A DNA stretch of 51,782 nucleotides from CAYVFC01 sp964450715 (GCA_964450715.1 CAYVFC010000048.1:1-51782), one strand, 5' to 3'; shown: positions 1-8,373, counted from the stretch's first letter. Translations and numbers: made by a program. Notes: generated by a model from the sequence alone, not told the origin.

Positions 1-115
1 CCCGTCGGATTCCAACCCGCTCCAGGAGGATGCGGACAGCGACGGCCGCGGTGATGCTTGCGACAACTGCCCGTCGGATTCCAACCCGCTCCAGGAGGAT
101 GCGGACAGCGACGGC
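1..115 (+). repeat. Tandem 69-bp coding repeat (thrombospondin type-3 units)
   Basis: A 46-bp stretch at 1-46 recurs identically at 70-115, giving a 69-bp (23-codon) period in frame with the protein. Near-identity at the DNA level shows recent duplication of the Asp-rich calcium-binding unit. More units probably lie upstream of the window. Confidence 0.85.
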
Positions 116-2266
116 CAGGGCGACGTCTGCGATCCGTGTCCCTACGATCCGGCCGATGACTCGGACAGCGACGGACACTGCGCCGACGTGGACAACTGCC
201 CGCTGGACGTCAACCCGTACCAGCTGGACAGCGATGGCGACGGAAAGGGCAACGCTTGCGACAACTGCCCCGGATTGCCCAACGTCGACCAGGCCGACGG
301 CAATTCGGACGGCGCGGGCGACGCGTGCACTCCGCCGCCCGAGTGGACTTGCGTGGCCGGAACCTATGGCGCGGGCGACGGCTGCGACTGCGGTTGCGGC
401 GCCACGGATGTGGATTGCGGCGGCGTGACGGTCGATTTCTGCGAGGCGGCGACGGATACGGTCGGTTCCTGCGCCAACAAGAAATATCCCAATGCGAAGG
501 TCGATCCTTTCGATAACTCCACGTGCGTCCCGGAAAGCTGGACCTGCAGCGGGGACTATTACGACGACGGGCTGACCTGCGACTGCGGTTGCGGCGCCAC
601 CGATCCGGACTGTGCGGGTATCGCAAGTACCCACTGCGACGTTTGCGATCGGCCCGGCTCCTGCGGAACCGGTGTCTGCCCGGCCAATATCAATTCCCTC
701 TCGAATGACACCTGCGACGTTCCGGGCTCGTGGATATGCAGCGATACTTGGTACGGCGATGGCATCTGCCACTGCGGATGCGGCGCGGTGGATATCGACT
801 GCGATCCGCCCAACATCGCTTCCTGTAAGACCTGCTATATCGGTAGCGGCGTCTGTGCGTCGGGAACCTCTTGTCCGGACTTCATCGATCGGTTCGATAT
901 CTCTCGATGCGTTCCTGAGGGATGGACCTGTAACGGCGATGCCCATAGCGACGGCGTCACCTGCGACTGCGGTTGCGGCATCCCCGACCCGGACTGCCTA
1001 GGCGACGCCGTGTCCGAATGCGATACCTGCGACCTGCCCGGCTCCTGCGCCGACAGTTGCGCCGACATCCAGTCCGCGGCCAACGCGCTCTGCGTCGAGC
1101 AGGCTAGCTGGACGTGCGAAGCGCTCGACTACAACGACGGCTATGCCTGCCACTGCGGCTGCGGCACGGTCGACCCGGACTGCGCGAATCCCAGTGCTGC
1201 TGCATGCGAGTACTGCGCGCTGACCAATTGCGCGGGACCATCGTGCTCAGTATGGCACTACGATCGATTCGATAACTCTCAGTGCGTCCCGGTAACGAAC
1301 TGGACCTGCGAAAAGGCCGCTTACGGCGACGGCTACTGCGATTGCGGGTGCGGCGCGCTGGATTCGGACTGCGGCGGCGACGCCACGGCGGGCGCCTGCG
1401 ATACCACCGACCGGCCCGGCTCTTGCGGCGGGGCACCGGGATTCGCCACCATCACTAGCGGTGACAACAAGCGGTGCGACACTCCGGCCGGATGGACCTG
1501 CACCGAGTCGTACTACCACGACGGCGGGTGCGAATGCGGCTGCGGCGTACCGGATTCGACTTATGACTGCATCGATTACACGGCGCGTTCCTGCGTCTAC
1601 TGCGGTTGGACAGGCTCCTGCTATAACGGGGTCTCGGGCACCGATTGTCCGGGTAGCATCGATCCCGTCCATAACTGGCAGTGCGCCGTTCCGGCCGCGT
1701 GGACCTGCAACCCGTCCTATTTCGGCGACGGCGGTTGTGATTGCGGCTGCGGGGTCTTGGACGCCGATTGCGACGGGGCCGATAGCACTTACTGCATTTA
1801 CTGTGGACTGGAGAACTCCTGCTCGATGACGCCGGCCTGCCCGCTGGGCATCGACGCGTTGGATAACTCGCAGTGCGACTACGAGACCGACTGGAGCTGT
1901 AGCGACACGGGATTGATCGGCGACGGCACTTGCCACTGCGGCTGCACCGTAGTGGATCCGGACTGCGCGGACGCGACCGCGGCTAGCTGCGAGGTCTGCG
2001 TAGCCGATTCGTGCGGCTTGGGTAGCTGCGCGAGTATCTACGCCCTCGACAACTCCGTGTGCGAAATCGGCGGCGGCTGGACCTGCCACCCCTACCACTA
2101 CGACGACTGGTCCGATTGCGATTGCGGTTGCGGCATCCAGGACCCGGACTGCAGCAACGGTAACGTATCCTCGTGCGACAACTGCCTGCCCCTGGGCGGG
2201 TGCGGAAACGATTTGACCGGATACTGCCTGGACATCAACTCGAGCCAGAACTGGTTGTGCATCTAG
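2..2266 (+). CDS. Secreted Cys-rich repeat protein with thrombospondin type-3 repeats (5' end outside window)
   Basis: The reading frame is open from the window edge, so the N-terminus and any signal peptide are missing. The first ~115 residues are Asp-rich calcium-binding thrombospondin type-3 repeats of the form DNCPxxxNxxQxDxDxDGxGDxC. From about residue 115 to the stop there are ten tandem units of roughly 60-65 residues. Each opens with a WxC, then a Tyr/Asp-Gly segment, a CxCGCG box, DPDC or a variant, and several further Cys ending near a DNSxC. Cys density is very high and regularly spaced, which fits an extracellular, disulfide-rich rod. No catalytic domain is visible. It converges on the next gene with 33 bp between. 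The exact role is unknown; a surface adhesin or matrix protein is an inference from calcium-repeat plus Cys-repeat architecture. I do not recognise the 62-residue repeat as a named domain. Confidence 0.85.
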   Translation, partial: PSDSNPLQEDADSDGRGDACDNCPSDSNPLQEDADSDGQGDVCDPCPYDPADDSDSDGHCADVDNCPLDVNPYQLDSDGDGKGNACDNCPGLPNVDQADGNSDGAGDACTPPPEWTCVAGTYGAGDGCDCGCGATDVDCGGVTVDFCEAATDTVGSCANKKYPNAKVDPFDNSTCVPESWTCSGDYYDDGLTCDCGCGATDPDCAGIASTHCDVCDRPGSCGTGVCPANINSLSNDTCDVPGSWICSDTWYGDGICHCGCGAVDIDCDPPNIASCKTCYIGSGVCASGTSCPDFIDRFDISRCVPEGWTCNGDAHSDGVTCDCGCGIPDPDCLGDAVSECDTCDLPGSCADSCADIQSAANALCVEQASWTCEALDYNDGYACHCGCGTVDPDCANPSAAACEYCALTNCAGPSCSVWHYDRFDNSQCVPVTNWTCEKAAYGDGYCDCGCGALDSDCGGDATAGACDTTDRPGSCGGAPGFATITSGDNKRCDTPAGWTCTESYYHDGGCECGCGVPDSTYDCIDYTARSCVYCGWTGSCYNGVSGTDCPGSIDPVHNWQCAVPAAWTCNPSYFGDGGCDCGCGVLDADCDGADSTYCIYCGLENSCSMTPACPLGIDALDNSQCDYETDWSCSDTGLIGDGTCHCGCTVVDPDCADATAASCEVCVADSCGLGSCASIYALDNSVCEIGGGWTCHPYHYDDWSDCDCGCGIQDPDCSNGNVSSCDNCLPLGGCGNDLTGYCLDINSSQNWLCI

Positions 2267-2280
2267 GCCTCTCCGGCTCC

Positions 2281-2291
2281 TCGAAATGACA
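2281..2291. repeat. Possible remnant of the TGTCATTTCGA inverted-repeat element
   Basis: The 11 bases TCGAAATGACA between the two convergent genes equal the outer end of the inverted-repeat element at 6257-6334. Only one short arm is present, so this is either a degraded copy or chance. Confidence 0.3.
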
Positions 2292-2299
2292 GCGGCGGG

Positions 2300-3673
2300 C
2301 TATCCCCCCGAGCCGCCGGCCTTGCGCGAGCCCTGCTGCAGCGACCTCTCGAAGGCGTCGTTGACCGTGACGCAGGCCTCGCGCACCTCCACGCCGCCGC
2401 CCAGTAGTAGCGCCAGCGGGAGCAGCTCGACGCGGTCGATCTGCTGGCGGTGATCGTTGACCAGCGCGGCCACGCGCATCAGGGTGTCGGCGATCGATTC
2501 CAGGTCGGCGCGGCGCTGCTGTTTGCTGCCGGTGAAGATGAGCGAGCTGCCGCGCAGGCGGCTGAGGGCGCGCTGCAGAGAGGGCAGGGGGACGGGAAGC
2601 ACGGCCAGGGTGGCGTCGTCCGTGGCCGTGCCGTGCGGATCGGCAAAGGCGATCTCGACGGCCACCCGGCCCTGGGGCAGGGGGCGGGCGCGTACGCCCA
2701 GCAGCGCCACCGCCTGGTTGGCCGCGGCCACGGTCACGCCCAGGATGCGGGCTTCCGGGGAGCGGGACTCGGCCGAGGCCAGCAGCAGGCCGTAGATCTC
2801 GCGGACGCGGGCGGCATTGTCCACGCCGTCCACGGCCAGGTCGGGGTGGTCCCAGACGCGCAGGTCGGGCGAGGCCAGGGCGATGCGCACCGGGTAGCCC
2901 ATGCGGTTGGCCTCGGCCGCGGCGCGCGAGGCGCTGTTGCAGAGCTCTTCCTCGGGCATGGCCATGCCGTAGGCCAGCAGCACGGACTTGCTGGCCGGAT
3001 CGGAAAGCGCGCGGGCCGGCCCGAAGATGGTGTCGATGACCGCTTGCTGGTCCACCCCCTCGACCGCGCTGGTCACCTCGGCCGCCGCGCGGTCAACGGC
3101 GCGCAGGGCTGCGATGGCCTCGGCCGCGTCGCGGCTCTCTCCCAACAGCACGCGGTCGCTCGACTTGGCGCCGGGCGACCAGGCGACCAGGGCGTTCTGC
3201 TCGCGGGTGAGCTGTCCCTGAACCCGGGTGCCCGAGACCGTTACCGGCCGCAGGCGGGCGCGGTCGGCGGGCGGGAGCTGCCGGATGGAGCAGCTCCAAG
3301 GGGAGGGCGCCCCGGCCCGTAGCAGGGCCAGAGCGGCCATCAGCGGGCGGATTTCCCTGAGAGCGGTGATTCCCAGGTCCCCGGCCGCTTCCAGCAGCCT
3401 TCTCGCCTCGGGCGACGACTCCAGCACGGCCAGGCAGATCTCGCTGATTTGGCGGCCGCGGGGTTGGGCGGAGACGCGCACCTGCACCAGCTGCTCGATG
3501 GTAGGGCTCTGGACCAGGACGATGGCGACCGGCTCGCCTTTTTTTACCGATTGCGCGGCCTCGCGGAACGGGTCGCGGGAGATGAGCGGCTCCACCGCCA
3601 GCCCGATCTGCTGCGCCGCGTTGGCGCACTCGACCGCCAGCTCGCTGCTTTCGCAGATAATACGACCGTCCAT
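2300..3673 (-). CDS. Degenerate ATP-grasp / acyl-CoA synthetase (NDP-forming)-like protein
   Basis: The C-terminal half (residues ~225-450) follows the layout of the ATP-grasp subunit of ADP-forming acetyl-CoA synthetases. It has an 'AYGMAMPEEEL...A..MGYPV' lead, a segment of the A.I.GV type, and a closing segment resembling 'I.ELDINPL' (here RVELLPLALLLGGG). The signature residues are gone. The Lys-containing LK.xSPDI and HKSDVGGV stretch of active enzymes reads IALASPDLRVWDHPDLAVDGV here, with no Lys or Gly-Gly. The N-terminal half (residues 1-220) looks like an eroded succinyl-CoA-ligase-like region with alternating hydrophobic strands. I infer loss of ligase activity and a binding or regulatory role. 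The start ATG has only a close GGAG. It is monocistronic, divergent from the HAMP protein gene and convergent with the Cys-rich gene. Confidence 0.55.
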   Translation of the reverse strand: MDGRIICESSELAVECANAAQQIGLAVEPLISRDPFREAAQSVKKGEPVAIVLVQSPTIEQLVQVRVSAQPRGRQISEICLAVLESSPEARRLLEAAGDLGITALREIRPLMAALALLRAGAPSPWSCSIRQLPPADRARLRPVTVSGTRVQGQLTREQNALVAWSPGAKSSDRVLLGESRDAAEAIAALRAVDRAAAEVTSAVEGVDQQAVIDTIFGPARALSDPASKSVLLAYGMAMPEEELCNSASRAAAEANRMGYPVRIALASPDLRVWDHPDLAVDGVDNAARVREIYGLLLASAESRSPEARILGVTVAAANQAVALLGVRARPLPQGRVAVEIAFADPHGTATDDATLAVLPVPLPSLQRALSRLRGSSLIFTGSKQQRRADLESIADTLMRVAALVNDHRQQIDRVELLPLALLLGGGVEVREACVTVNDAFERSLQQGSRKAGGSGG

Positions 3674-3758
3674 GGCTCCAATTGTACTCGCGAAGGTCTC
3701 TGGGAACGAATTAGTCGGTGATCGCGGGCGGATACGGCTTGCTCGCGCGTCCCTGCTC

Positions 3759-3788
3759 TTGACCGTGATCTCTTGGCGATGATATCCA
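3759..3788 (+). promoter_or_regulatory. Possible sigma70-like promoter for the HAMP/MXAN_5187-type gene
   Basis: TTGACC at 3759-3764 and TATCCA at 3783-3788 are separated by 18 bp. The -10 is a weak match, so this is a suggestion only; it lies ~105 bp before the start codon. Confidence 0.3.
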
Positions 3789-3846
3789 ATTCATCTCGAA
3801 GAGCACCATGACGAGGTTCTGGCGCGCGCGGGGGAGAGGTCCCGGC

Positions 3847-3862
3847 GGCGTTCGAGAACGCC
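3847..3862. promoter_or_regulatory. 16-bp palindrome in the leader
   Basis: GGCGTTC-GA-GAACGCC is a perfect 7+2+7 palindrome ending 31 bp before the start codon at 3894 and just before the ribosome-binding site (3881-3888). It could be an operator or a small leader hairpin; no regulator is identified. Confidence 0.35.
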
Positions 3863-3893
3863 CGTCGGATCCACCAACAGAGGAGAGGCCGAA

Positions 3894-5387
3894 ATGCGGC
3901 TGAAGATCATCGCTGGAAACTTAGCTGTGGTCGTGTTGCTGGGCTTGATCGCCTTTTTCGCGGTGCGGGACGGGCTGCGCACAGAGCTGGCGAAGGAGAT
4001 CGACAACGATATCGTCAATAGCCAGGTCCTGCTCGAACGCTCTTTCCGGCTCTCCGCGGTCGACTTCATGAAGAACGTCGTCGATCGCGCCGAGTCGCGC
4101 CAGATACGCGACGTGTTCGCGGGGCTGGACGATAACAGCCGGCGGACGCGCGCCTTCGAGGCGGCCGAGGCGGTCTATCAATGGATGGGCGATCCGGCGC
4201 GCGGCCGGCGGGGGATGCCGGGCATCGTGGTGATCGTGGACGAGACGGGCACGGCCCTGGCGCGCAACGGCGCGCGCAATGTCATGGTGGGCAAGGCGTT
4301 GTTGCCCGAGCTGCCGGCGCTGAACGACGTGCTGAAGCGGGGCGAGGTCAAGCACGACGTGTGGCAGGAGAAGAACGAGAAGAAGCTGCTGCAAACGGCC
4401 ATGGCTCCCATACGCGGCGACACCGGGACCATATTCGGCGCGCTGATCGTGGGGTACGACCTGTCCGCCGCGGTGGCCGCGGCCGAAGCCAAGGTGCTGG
4501 GCCGTGACGTGGCCTTCGTGGGCAAGGAGAAGGTGTACAGCTCGTCGCTGCAGGGCGAGCTGCCCCGGGAGCTCACCGGTTACCTGTTCGGCGCGGGCAA
4601 GGACTCCACCGGCGGCATTCTCGCCGGCGAGATGGAGCGCAGCCAGCCCTGGTCGGCCTCGCTCGGCGGGGACAGCTATATCGGCATATCCACGCGCCTG
4701 CCGCTCTCGGCCTCTCTCCCGGTGGCCTACGTCGTTCTCGGCAACCGGACGGCGAAGATGGCGCTGGCATCAAAGGCGAATGTCATCGTTATCATGATGG
4801 TACTGGGAGCGATCCTGGTCGTCGTCTACGGCTTCTTGATCGGCACGGCCATCGTGCGCCCCATAGCGGCTATCGAGGAGGGGGTGCTCGCGATCATCAA
4901 CGGGCGCACCGACCTCAGACTGGAGACCGACAACCCGGATCTGGGAGGGCTCGCCTACCGGATCAATCAACTGCTCAACGTGTTTACCGGCACCGAGGAG
5001 CAGACCGAGGACGCCGAGGGCCGGGTCTCGGTGGGCGCGGCCTCCGACGCCTGGAAGGACGCCGCCTTTGCCGACGGTCCGGCGGCCGGCGCTGGCGCGG
5101 CCGGTGGCGGGTCACCCGACGGCGAGGAGGTCATAGACGATCCGGCGGTGGCGGCCAAGCTCGCGGCCGAGGACGAGAAGGCGTACGGCACGCGCGTGTT
5201 CAATGAGTACGTGGCGGCCAAGAAGGCGCTGGGAGAGAACGTGTCGAACATCACCGTCGATCGCTTTCTGCAGCGATTGAGCGGCCGGGCCGATGCGATG
5301 GCCAAGCAGCACGGGTGCAAGGCGGTGCGCTTCCAGGTGCAGTCCGGCGGCAACCAGGTGATGCTGCGCCCGGTTCTGATCCGCTGA
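3894..5387 (+). CDS. Membrane sensor-like protein: two TM helices, HAMP, MXAN_5187-type C-terminal domain
   Basis: The N-terminal TM helix (residues ~5-24) is followed by a ~270-residue extracytoplasmic region of Cache-like character. A second TM helix (~295-320) leads into a HAMP linker (~320-365, starting at IVRPIAAIEEG). After an Ala/Gly-rich linker comes a C-terminal domain (~425-497, with YGTRVFNEYVAAKK and GENVSNITVDRF followed by a KAVRFQVQ strand). That domain matches what is annotated in myxobacteria as the MXAN_5187 C-terminal domain. There is no kinase, cyclase or methyl-accepting domain, so output is probably by protein contact; this is inference. A strong AGGAGAGG ribosome-binding site at 3881-3888 fixes the start. 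It stands alone, with 150 bp to the next gene. Confidence 0.75.
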   Translation: MRLKIIAGNLAVVVLLGLIAFFAVRDGLRTELAKEIDNDIVNSQVLLERSFRLSAVDFMKNVVDRAESRQIRDVFAGLDDNSRRTRAFEAAEAVYQWMGDPARGRRGMPGIVVIVDETGTALARNGARNVMVGKALLPELPALNDVLKRGEVKHDVWQEKNEKKLLQTAMAPIRGDTGTIFGALIVGYDLSAAVAAAEAKVLGRDVAFVGKEKVYSSSLQGELPRELTGYLFGAGKDSTGGILAGEMERSQPWSASLGGDSYIGISTRLPLSASLPVAYVVLGNRTAKMALASKANVIVIMMVLGAILVVVYGFLIGTAIVRPIAAIEEGVLAIINGRTDLRLETDNPDLGGLAYRINQLLNVFTGTEEQTEDAEGRVSVGAASDAWKDAAFADGPAAGAGAAGGGSPDGEEVIDDPAVAAKLAAEDEKAYGTRVFNEYVAAKKALGENVSNITVDRFLQRLSGRADAMAKQHGCKAVRFQVQSGGNQVMLRPVLIR

Positions 5388-5537
5388 ACCGCTTTAGGAG
5401 GCACCGCAAAATAAACGATCCGGTTGCGGCCGCGTGGGCGGGAGCCCTGGCGGCACCGCGCCATCCGGCGTTTCGGTCTGTCAAGACTTCTGGGACGAGG
5501 TACTAGCGCCCCCCCATCCTTGTGGTAAGTATCGGGC

Positions 5538-6254
5538 ATGTTCGGCCTGTTCGGCAAGAAGTCCGCTTCCTCCCCGCTGCGCAAGCACGCCGAGCGCGCT
5601 GCCAACAAGCGCGCGCAGGCGCTGGATCGCTGGGAGGCCATCCAGGCGCTGGCCGCGGCCGGCACGGCCGAGGCCGTAGAGGCTCTGCTGGTGCGCTTCA
5701 CCTTTTACGTGGACCCGACCATCACCGACCAGGAGGAAAAAGACGCCGCCTTCGAGGGGGTGCTTCGCGCCGGGGACGCGGCCCTGGAGCCGGTTACCGC
5801 CTTCTTGCGCAAGGCCGAGTCGATCAGCTGGCCGTTGAAGATCCTCGACCAGCTCGCGTCCGCGGAGGCGGTGACGGGCAAGCTGCTGGACATGCTCTCC
5901 GAAATGGATACGGAGTACGAACGCGACCCGCAGCGCAAGATCCAGGTTCTGTCCGCCCTGGAAGAGCGCGTCGATTCCCGTATCGTGGAGGCGGTCATGC
6001 GCTTTCTGGGGGATGCGAACGAGACGGTGCGCTTCACGGCGGTGGGGGCGCTGCTGGCTCAGTCCGAGGCCCGGCAGGCCCGGGAGGCGATCGTGGAGTG
6101 CCTCTGCAACGAGGAGTCGTTGCGCATCCGTAACCGCATCCTGCAGGGATTCATCGAGCGCGGCTGGGATTTTGCCGATCGCGTCGACGAGGTCAGGCCC
6201 AAGCTGCCCCCGGGCTACGCCCTGGACAAGAAGGGCGTCCCGCGCGGCCCGTGA
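5538..6254 (+). CDS. HEAT-repeat protein
   Basis: This is a 238-residue, mostly helical protein without signal peptide or TM segment. Repeated helical pairs are visible, for example AIQALAAAGTAEAVEALL near residue 35 and RIVEAVMRFLGDANETVRFTAVGALL near residue 150, of the HEAT/PBS-lyase type. It probably acts as a cytoplasmic scaffold. Residues 1-30 are basic. There is no strong Shine-Dalgarno sequence upstream of the ATG. It ends 3 bp before an inverted-repeat element and converges on the beta-barrel gene. Function unknown. Confidence 0.7.
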   Translation: MFGLFGKKSASSPLRKHAERAANKRAQALDRWEAIQALAAAGTAEAVEALLVRFTFYVDPTITDQEEKDAAFEGVLRAGDAALEPVTAFLRKAESISWPLKILDQLASAEAVTGKLLDMLSEMDTEYERDPQRKIQVLSALEERVDSRIVEAVMRFLGDANETVRFTAVGALLAQSEARQAREAIVECLCNEESLRIRNRILQGFIERGWDFADRVDEVRPKLPPGYALDKKGVPRGP

Positions 6255-6256
6255 AT

Positions 6257-6334
6257 ACTGTCATTTCGAGCGAAGCGAGAAATCCCCTTCCGCTACGCTC
6301 TCTTGACGGAGATCTCTCACTCCGTTCGAGATGA
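6257..6334. repeat. Imperfect inverted-repeat element (78 bp) in a convergent junction
   Basis: The left arm at 6257-6282 (begins TGTCATTTCGAGCGAAGCG) and right arm at 6309-6334 (ends CGTTCGAGATGACA) pair over 26 positions with about five mismatches, around a ~26-bp loop. It fills the space between two convergent stop codons, so it could also terminate transcription both ways. Repeats with this TGTCATTTCGA start are common in many bacterial genomes, as I recall; I see one full copy and one possible remnant (2281-2291) here. Confidence 0.75.
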
Positions 6335-6339
6335 CACCG

Positions 6340-7233
6340 CTACTCGTCTTCTTCCTGGTGGGTCAGACCGGGAGAGACGGGCAGATAGAAGGCCAGCCCC
6401 ACGCTGACCATGTGGTTGAAGTGGAAGAGGCGGTCGTCGCTGTTGATATTGTCGTCGGGGAAATCGCCGCGATCGTGGCCGCTCTCATCCGTGCCCGAGG
6501 TATTCCAGGCAAAGGGAAGGGCACGCCACTCGATGGGCATGGAAAGAAACTTCGCCAGGTAGAGCGAGAGTCCCACGCCAAAGGTGGGAGCGATGGCCAT
6601 GCGGCTGGCACTGCGGCTCTGGGTCGCCGTGCAACCAGGGTTGGGCGATGGGGTGGTGCAGTTATCGTTGATCGCGTTGGCGTCATCGCGCTCTTCCAGG
6701 CCAATCAAGCCTACGCCGGCGAAAATGAAGAAGTCCGTGTCCACGAAGAGCTTCTCGAAAAGCCCCAGCTTGCCCCGCAACGGGATGAAGATGGCCTGCG
6801 GAGCGGCGATCCACTGGATCTTTCCGATCTGGTTGGGGAATCCGCCCCGGGTGGGTAGGCTCAGCAGGTTGTTCTCGTTGTTCTGTCCCTTGTCGGCGAT
6901 CTGGTCGGTCAAGTTGGTATCGAACTGTGCGACGGCATAGCCGCCCCAGACGCCGATACCCAGCCAGTCGGTCAGGTGAAAGGCGAGCTGTCCGCCGGCG
7001 AGCAGGGTGCGGGTGAACTCGTCCTGCAGCGTGAAGGAGGCATTCGCCTTGATCTGGAAACGCATTTCCCGGTAGAGGCGCAGCTTCATGACGGCGGGTG
7101 CTCCGGCCAGCGGTCCCGTGATCTTGACCTCTTGAGCGCGCGCCTCGTTCTCGACCAGGGATGCCAGCAAGACGATCGCCACGGTCAGCGTGATGGATAT
7201 CGGTTTCATTGCTTTCATCGCTCTCGCTTCCAT
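6340..7233 (-). CDS. Outer-membrane beta-barrel protein, myxobacterial type (GltA/GltB/GltH-like candidate)
   Basis: A signal peptide (KPISITLTVAIVLLASL...ARAQ) precedes an amphipathic strand-rich body. The C-terminal motif WRALPFAWNTSGTDESG, then GDFPDDNINSDDR and a final VSVGLAFYLP strand, matches the outer-membrane beta-barrel domain family of myxobacteria. That family includes GltA, GltB and GltH. I chose the ATG at 7233 because AGGCGG sits 7 nt upstream; a GTG at 7254, 1 bp after the upstream stop, would add 7 residues. It is co-transcribed with the gene before it, a second member of the same family. With a gltC-gltG block 5 kb away, I infer it is an outer-membrane partner of that machinery, but A, B and H cannot be told apart by eye. 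Confidence 0.75.
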   Translation of the reverse strand: MEARAMKAMKPISITLTVAIVLLASLVENEARAQEVKITGPLAGAPAVMKLRLYREMRFQIKANASFTLQDEFTRTLLAGGQLAFHLTDWLGIGVWGGYAVAQFDTNLTDQIADKGQNNENNLLSLPTRGGFPNQIGKIQWIAAPQAIFIPLRGKLGLFEKLFVDTDFFIFAGVGLIGLEERDDANAINDNCTTPSPNPGCTATQSRSASRMAIAPTFGVGLSLYLAKFLSMPIEWRALPFAWNTSGTDESGHDRGDFPDDNINSDDRLFHFNHMVSVGLAFYLPVSPGLTHQEEDE

Positions 7234-7255
7234 GTTTTGTCCGCCTGCCGTCACA

Positions 7256-8239
7256 CTACTTGGGATAGCGATACTCGAACTCGAAGGGGAGGAAGATGGT
7301 CATCCCCACGTGCGCCGCCACGTTGTTGGTCAGCGTAGCGTCCTCGTCGATCCAGGTGTTCGGAGACTCGCGGTCCGGACCCAGCTCGACCGTGAGGTTC
7401 TCCAGCTTCTCCAGGTACATGTAGTCGCGCAACTCCATGAAAACGGTGAGGTAGCGGGTGACGAAGACGCGGATTCCTATTCCGACGTTGAAAGCCACGC
7501 GGATATCGAAGTCAAAGGTGCGGATGCTGGGATCGACCACCGACACCGGGCGCGTCCGCATCATTCCTACACCACCTACCAAGTAGGAGTCCCACTGGAA
7601 GATGTACTCGTTGAACATGCTGAACTTCCCGTAGATGGGGACGTAGGTGAAGTTCAGGTGCGCACCCAACTGGTACTCGGTGATGGGCACCGCCAGCCGG
7701 GTCGAGCGGCGGATGTGGAAATTTAGATCCGACTCGGCCTCGAATCCCTGGTACCAGAGAAAGTTAGCGCCGATGGCCAACACGTTGGTGATCCAGAAGT
7801 TGAGCGCGATCGCCGGGGCGTTGTGGCTAACGTACTGGTCGTTGACCGTGAACGAAAACGAGGGCGCCAGCTCCAGCCGTCCGTTTCGCAGCGCGTATAT
7901 ACGCTGCACCGCGTAGATCTCCTCGGCGACCAGGGTGTGCTTCTCCCGCGCCGGCTCGGCCTCGGTCAGGTCGTCCTCGGGCGCGTCCGCCAGCTCGGAA
8001 AGCACGTCTCCCTCGGCTCCGGCGCCCGCTTCGGCCGAGACCTCGCCTTCCGCTTCGGCCTCTGCGGCCACCTCGCCCGACTCCGCCTCATCGAGGTCGA
8101 AGGACATGTCCTGCGCGGTGGAGGTGCTGAAAGGGACCGCGAGAAACGCCAGGCCGACGAGCGCCCCGGTCCAGACGGCAGCGCTGTTTTTCGGTTTCCT
8201 CGCGTCAGCCTTGGATCTGAAGTTCATGGTTGCATCCAT
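7256..8239 (-). CDS. Outer-membrane beta-barrel protein, myxobacterial type, with acidic N-terminal linker
   Basis: A signal peptide (hydrophobic core VWTGALVGLAFLAVPF, cleavage near TAQ) is followed by an Ala/Glu/Asp-rich low-complexity stretch of about 55 residues. The body is a beta-strand-rich barrel of about 220 residues (LELAPSFSFTVNDQYVSHNA ... VFVTRYLTVFMELRDYMY ... AHVGMTIFLPFEFEY). The conserved order of strands and the MELRDY segment fit the myxobacterial outer-membrane beta-barrel family. It is the first gene of a two-gene operon. The start at 8239 is preferred over the TTG at 8266 and ATG at 8227 because AGGCAGA lies about 6-7 nt upstream. I infer a GltA- or GltB-like role; alternatively an unrelated porin of the same family. 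Confidence 0.72.
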   Translation of the reverse strand: MDATMNFRSKADARKPKNSAAVWTGALVGLAFLAVPFSTSTAQDMSFDLDEAESGEVAAEAEAEGEVSAEAGAGAEGDVLSELADAPEDDLTEAEPAREKHTLVAEEIYAVQRIYALRNGRLELAPSFSFTVNDQYVSHNAPAIALNFWITNVLAIGANFLWYQGFEAESDLNFHIRRSTRLAVPITEYQLGAHLNFTYVPIYGKFSMFNEYIFQWDSYLVGGVGMMRTRPVSVVDPSIRTFDFDIRVAFNVGIGIRVFVTRYLTVFMELRDYMYLEKLENLTVELGPDRESPNTWIDEDATLTNNVAAHVGMTIFLPFEFEYRYPK

Positions 8240-8321
8240 TGGTATCTGCCTGTTTCTTTTGAACAATTACTGCGCATCCAGACCTTCGATTTATCGCAAC
8301 ACTCCGAAATCAAAATACTAT

Positions 8322-8337
8322 CCGCTCACGAGAGCGG
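8322..8337 (-). terminator. Hairpin after ftsY, possible weak terminator
   Basis: CCGCTC-ACGA-GAGCGG is a perfect 6-bp stem with a 4-nt loop, 36 bp downstream of the ftsY stop. Reading on the minus strand it is followed by a T-rich but not pure-T stretch. It separates ftsY from the beta-barrel operon on the same strand. Confidence 0.4.
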
Positions 8338-8373
8338 GGCGACTATATCACCGAAAAAAACAAATGCGCAACG

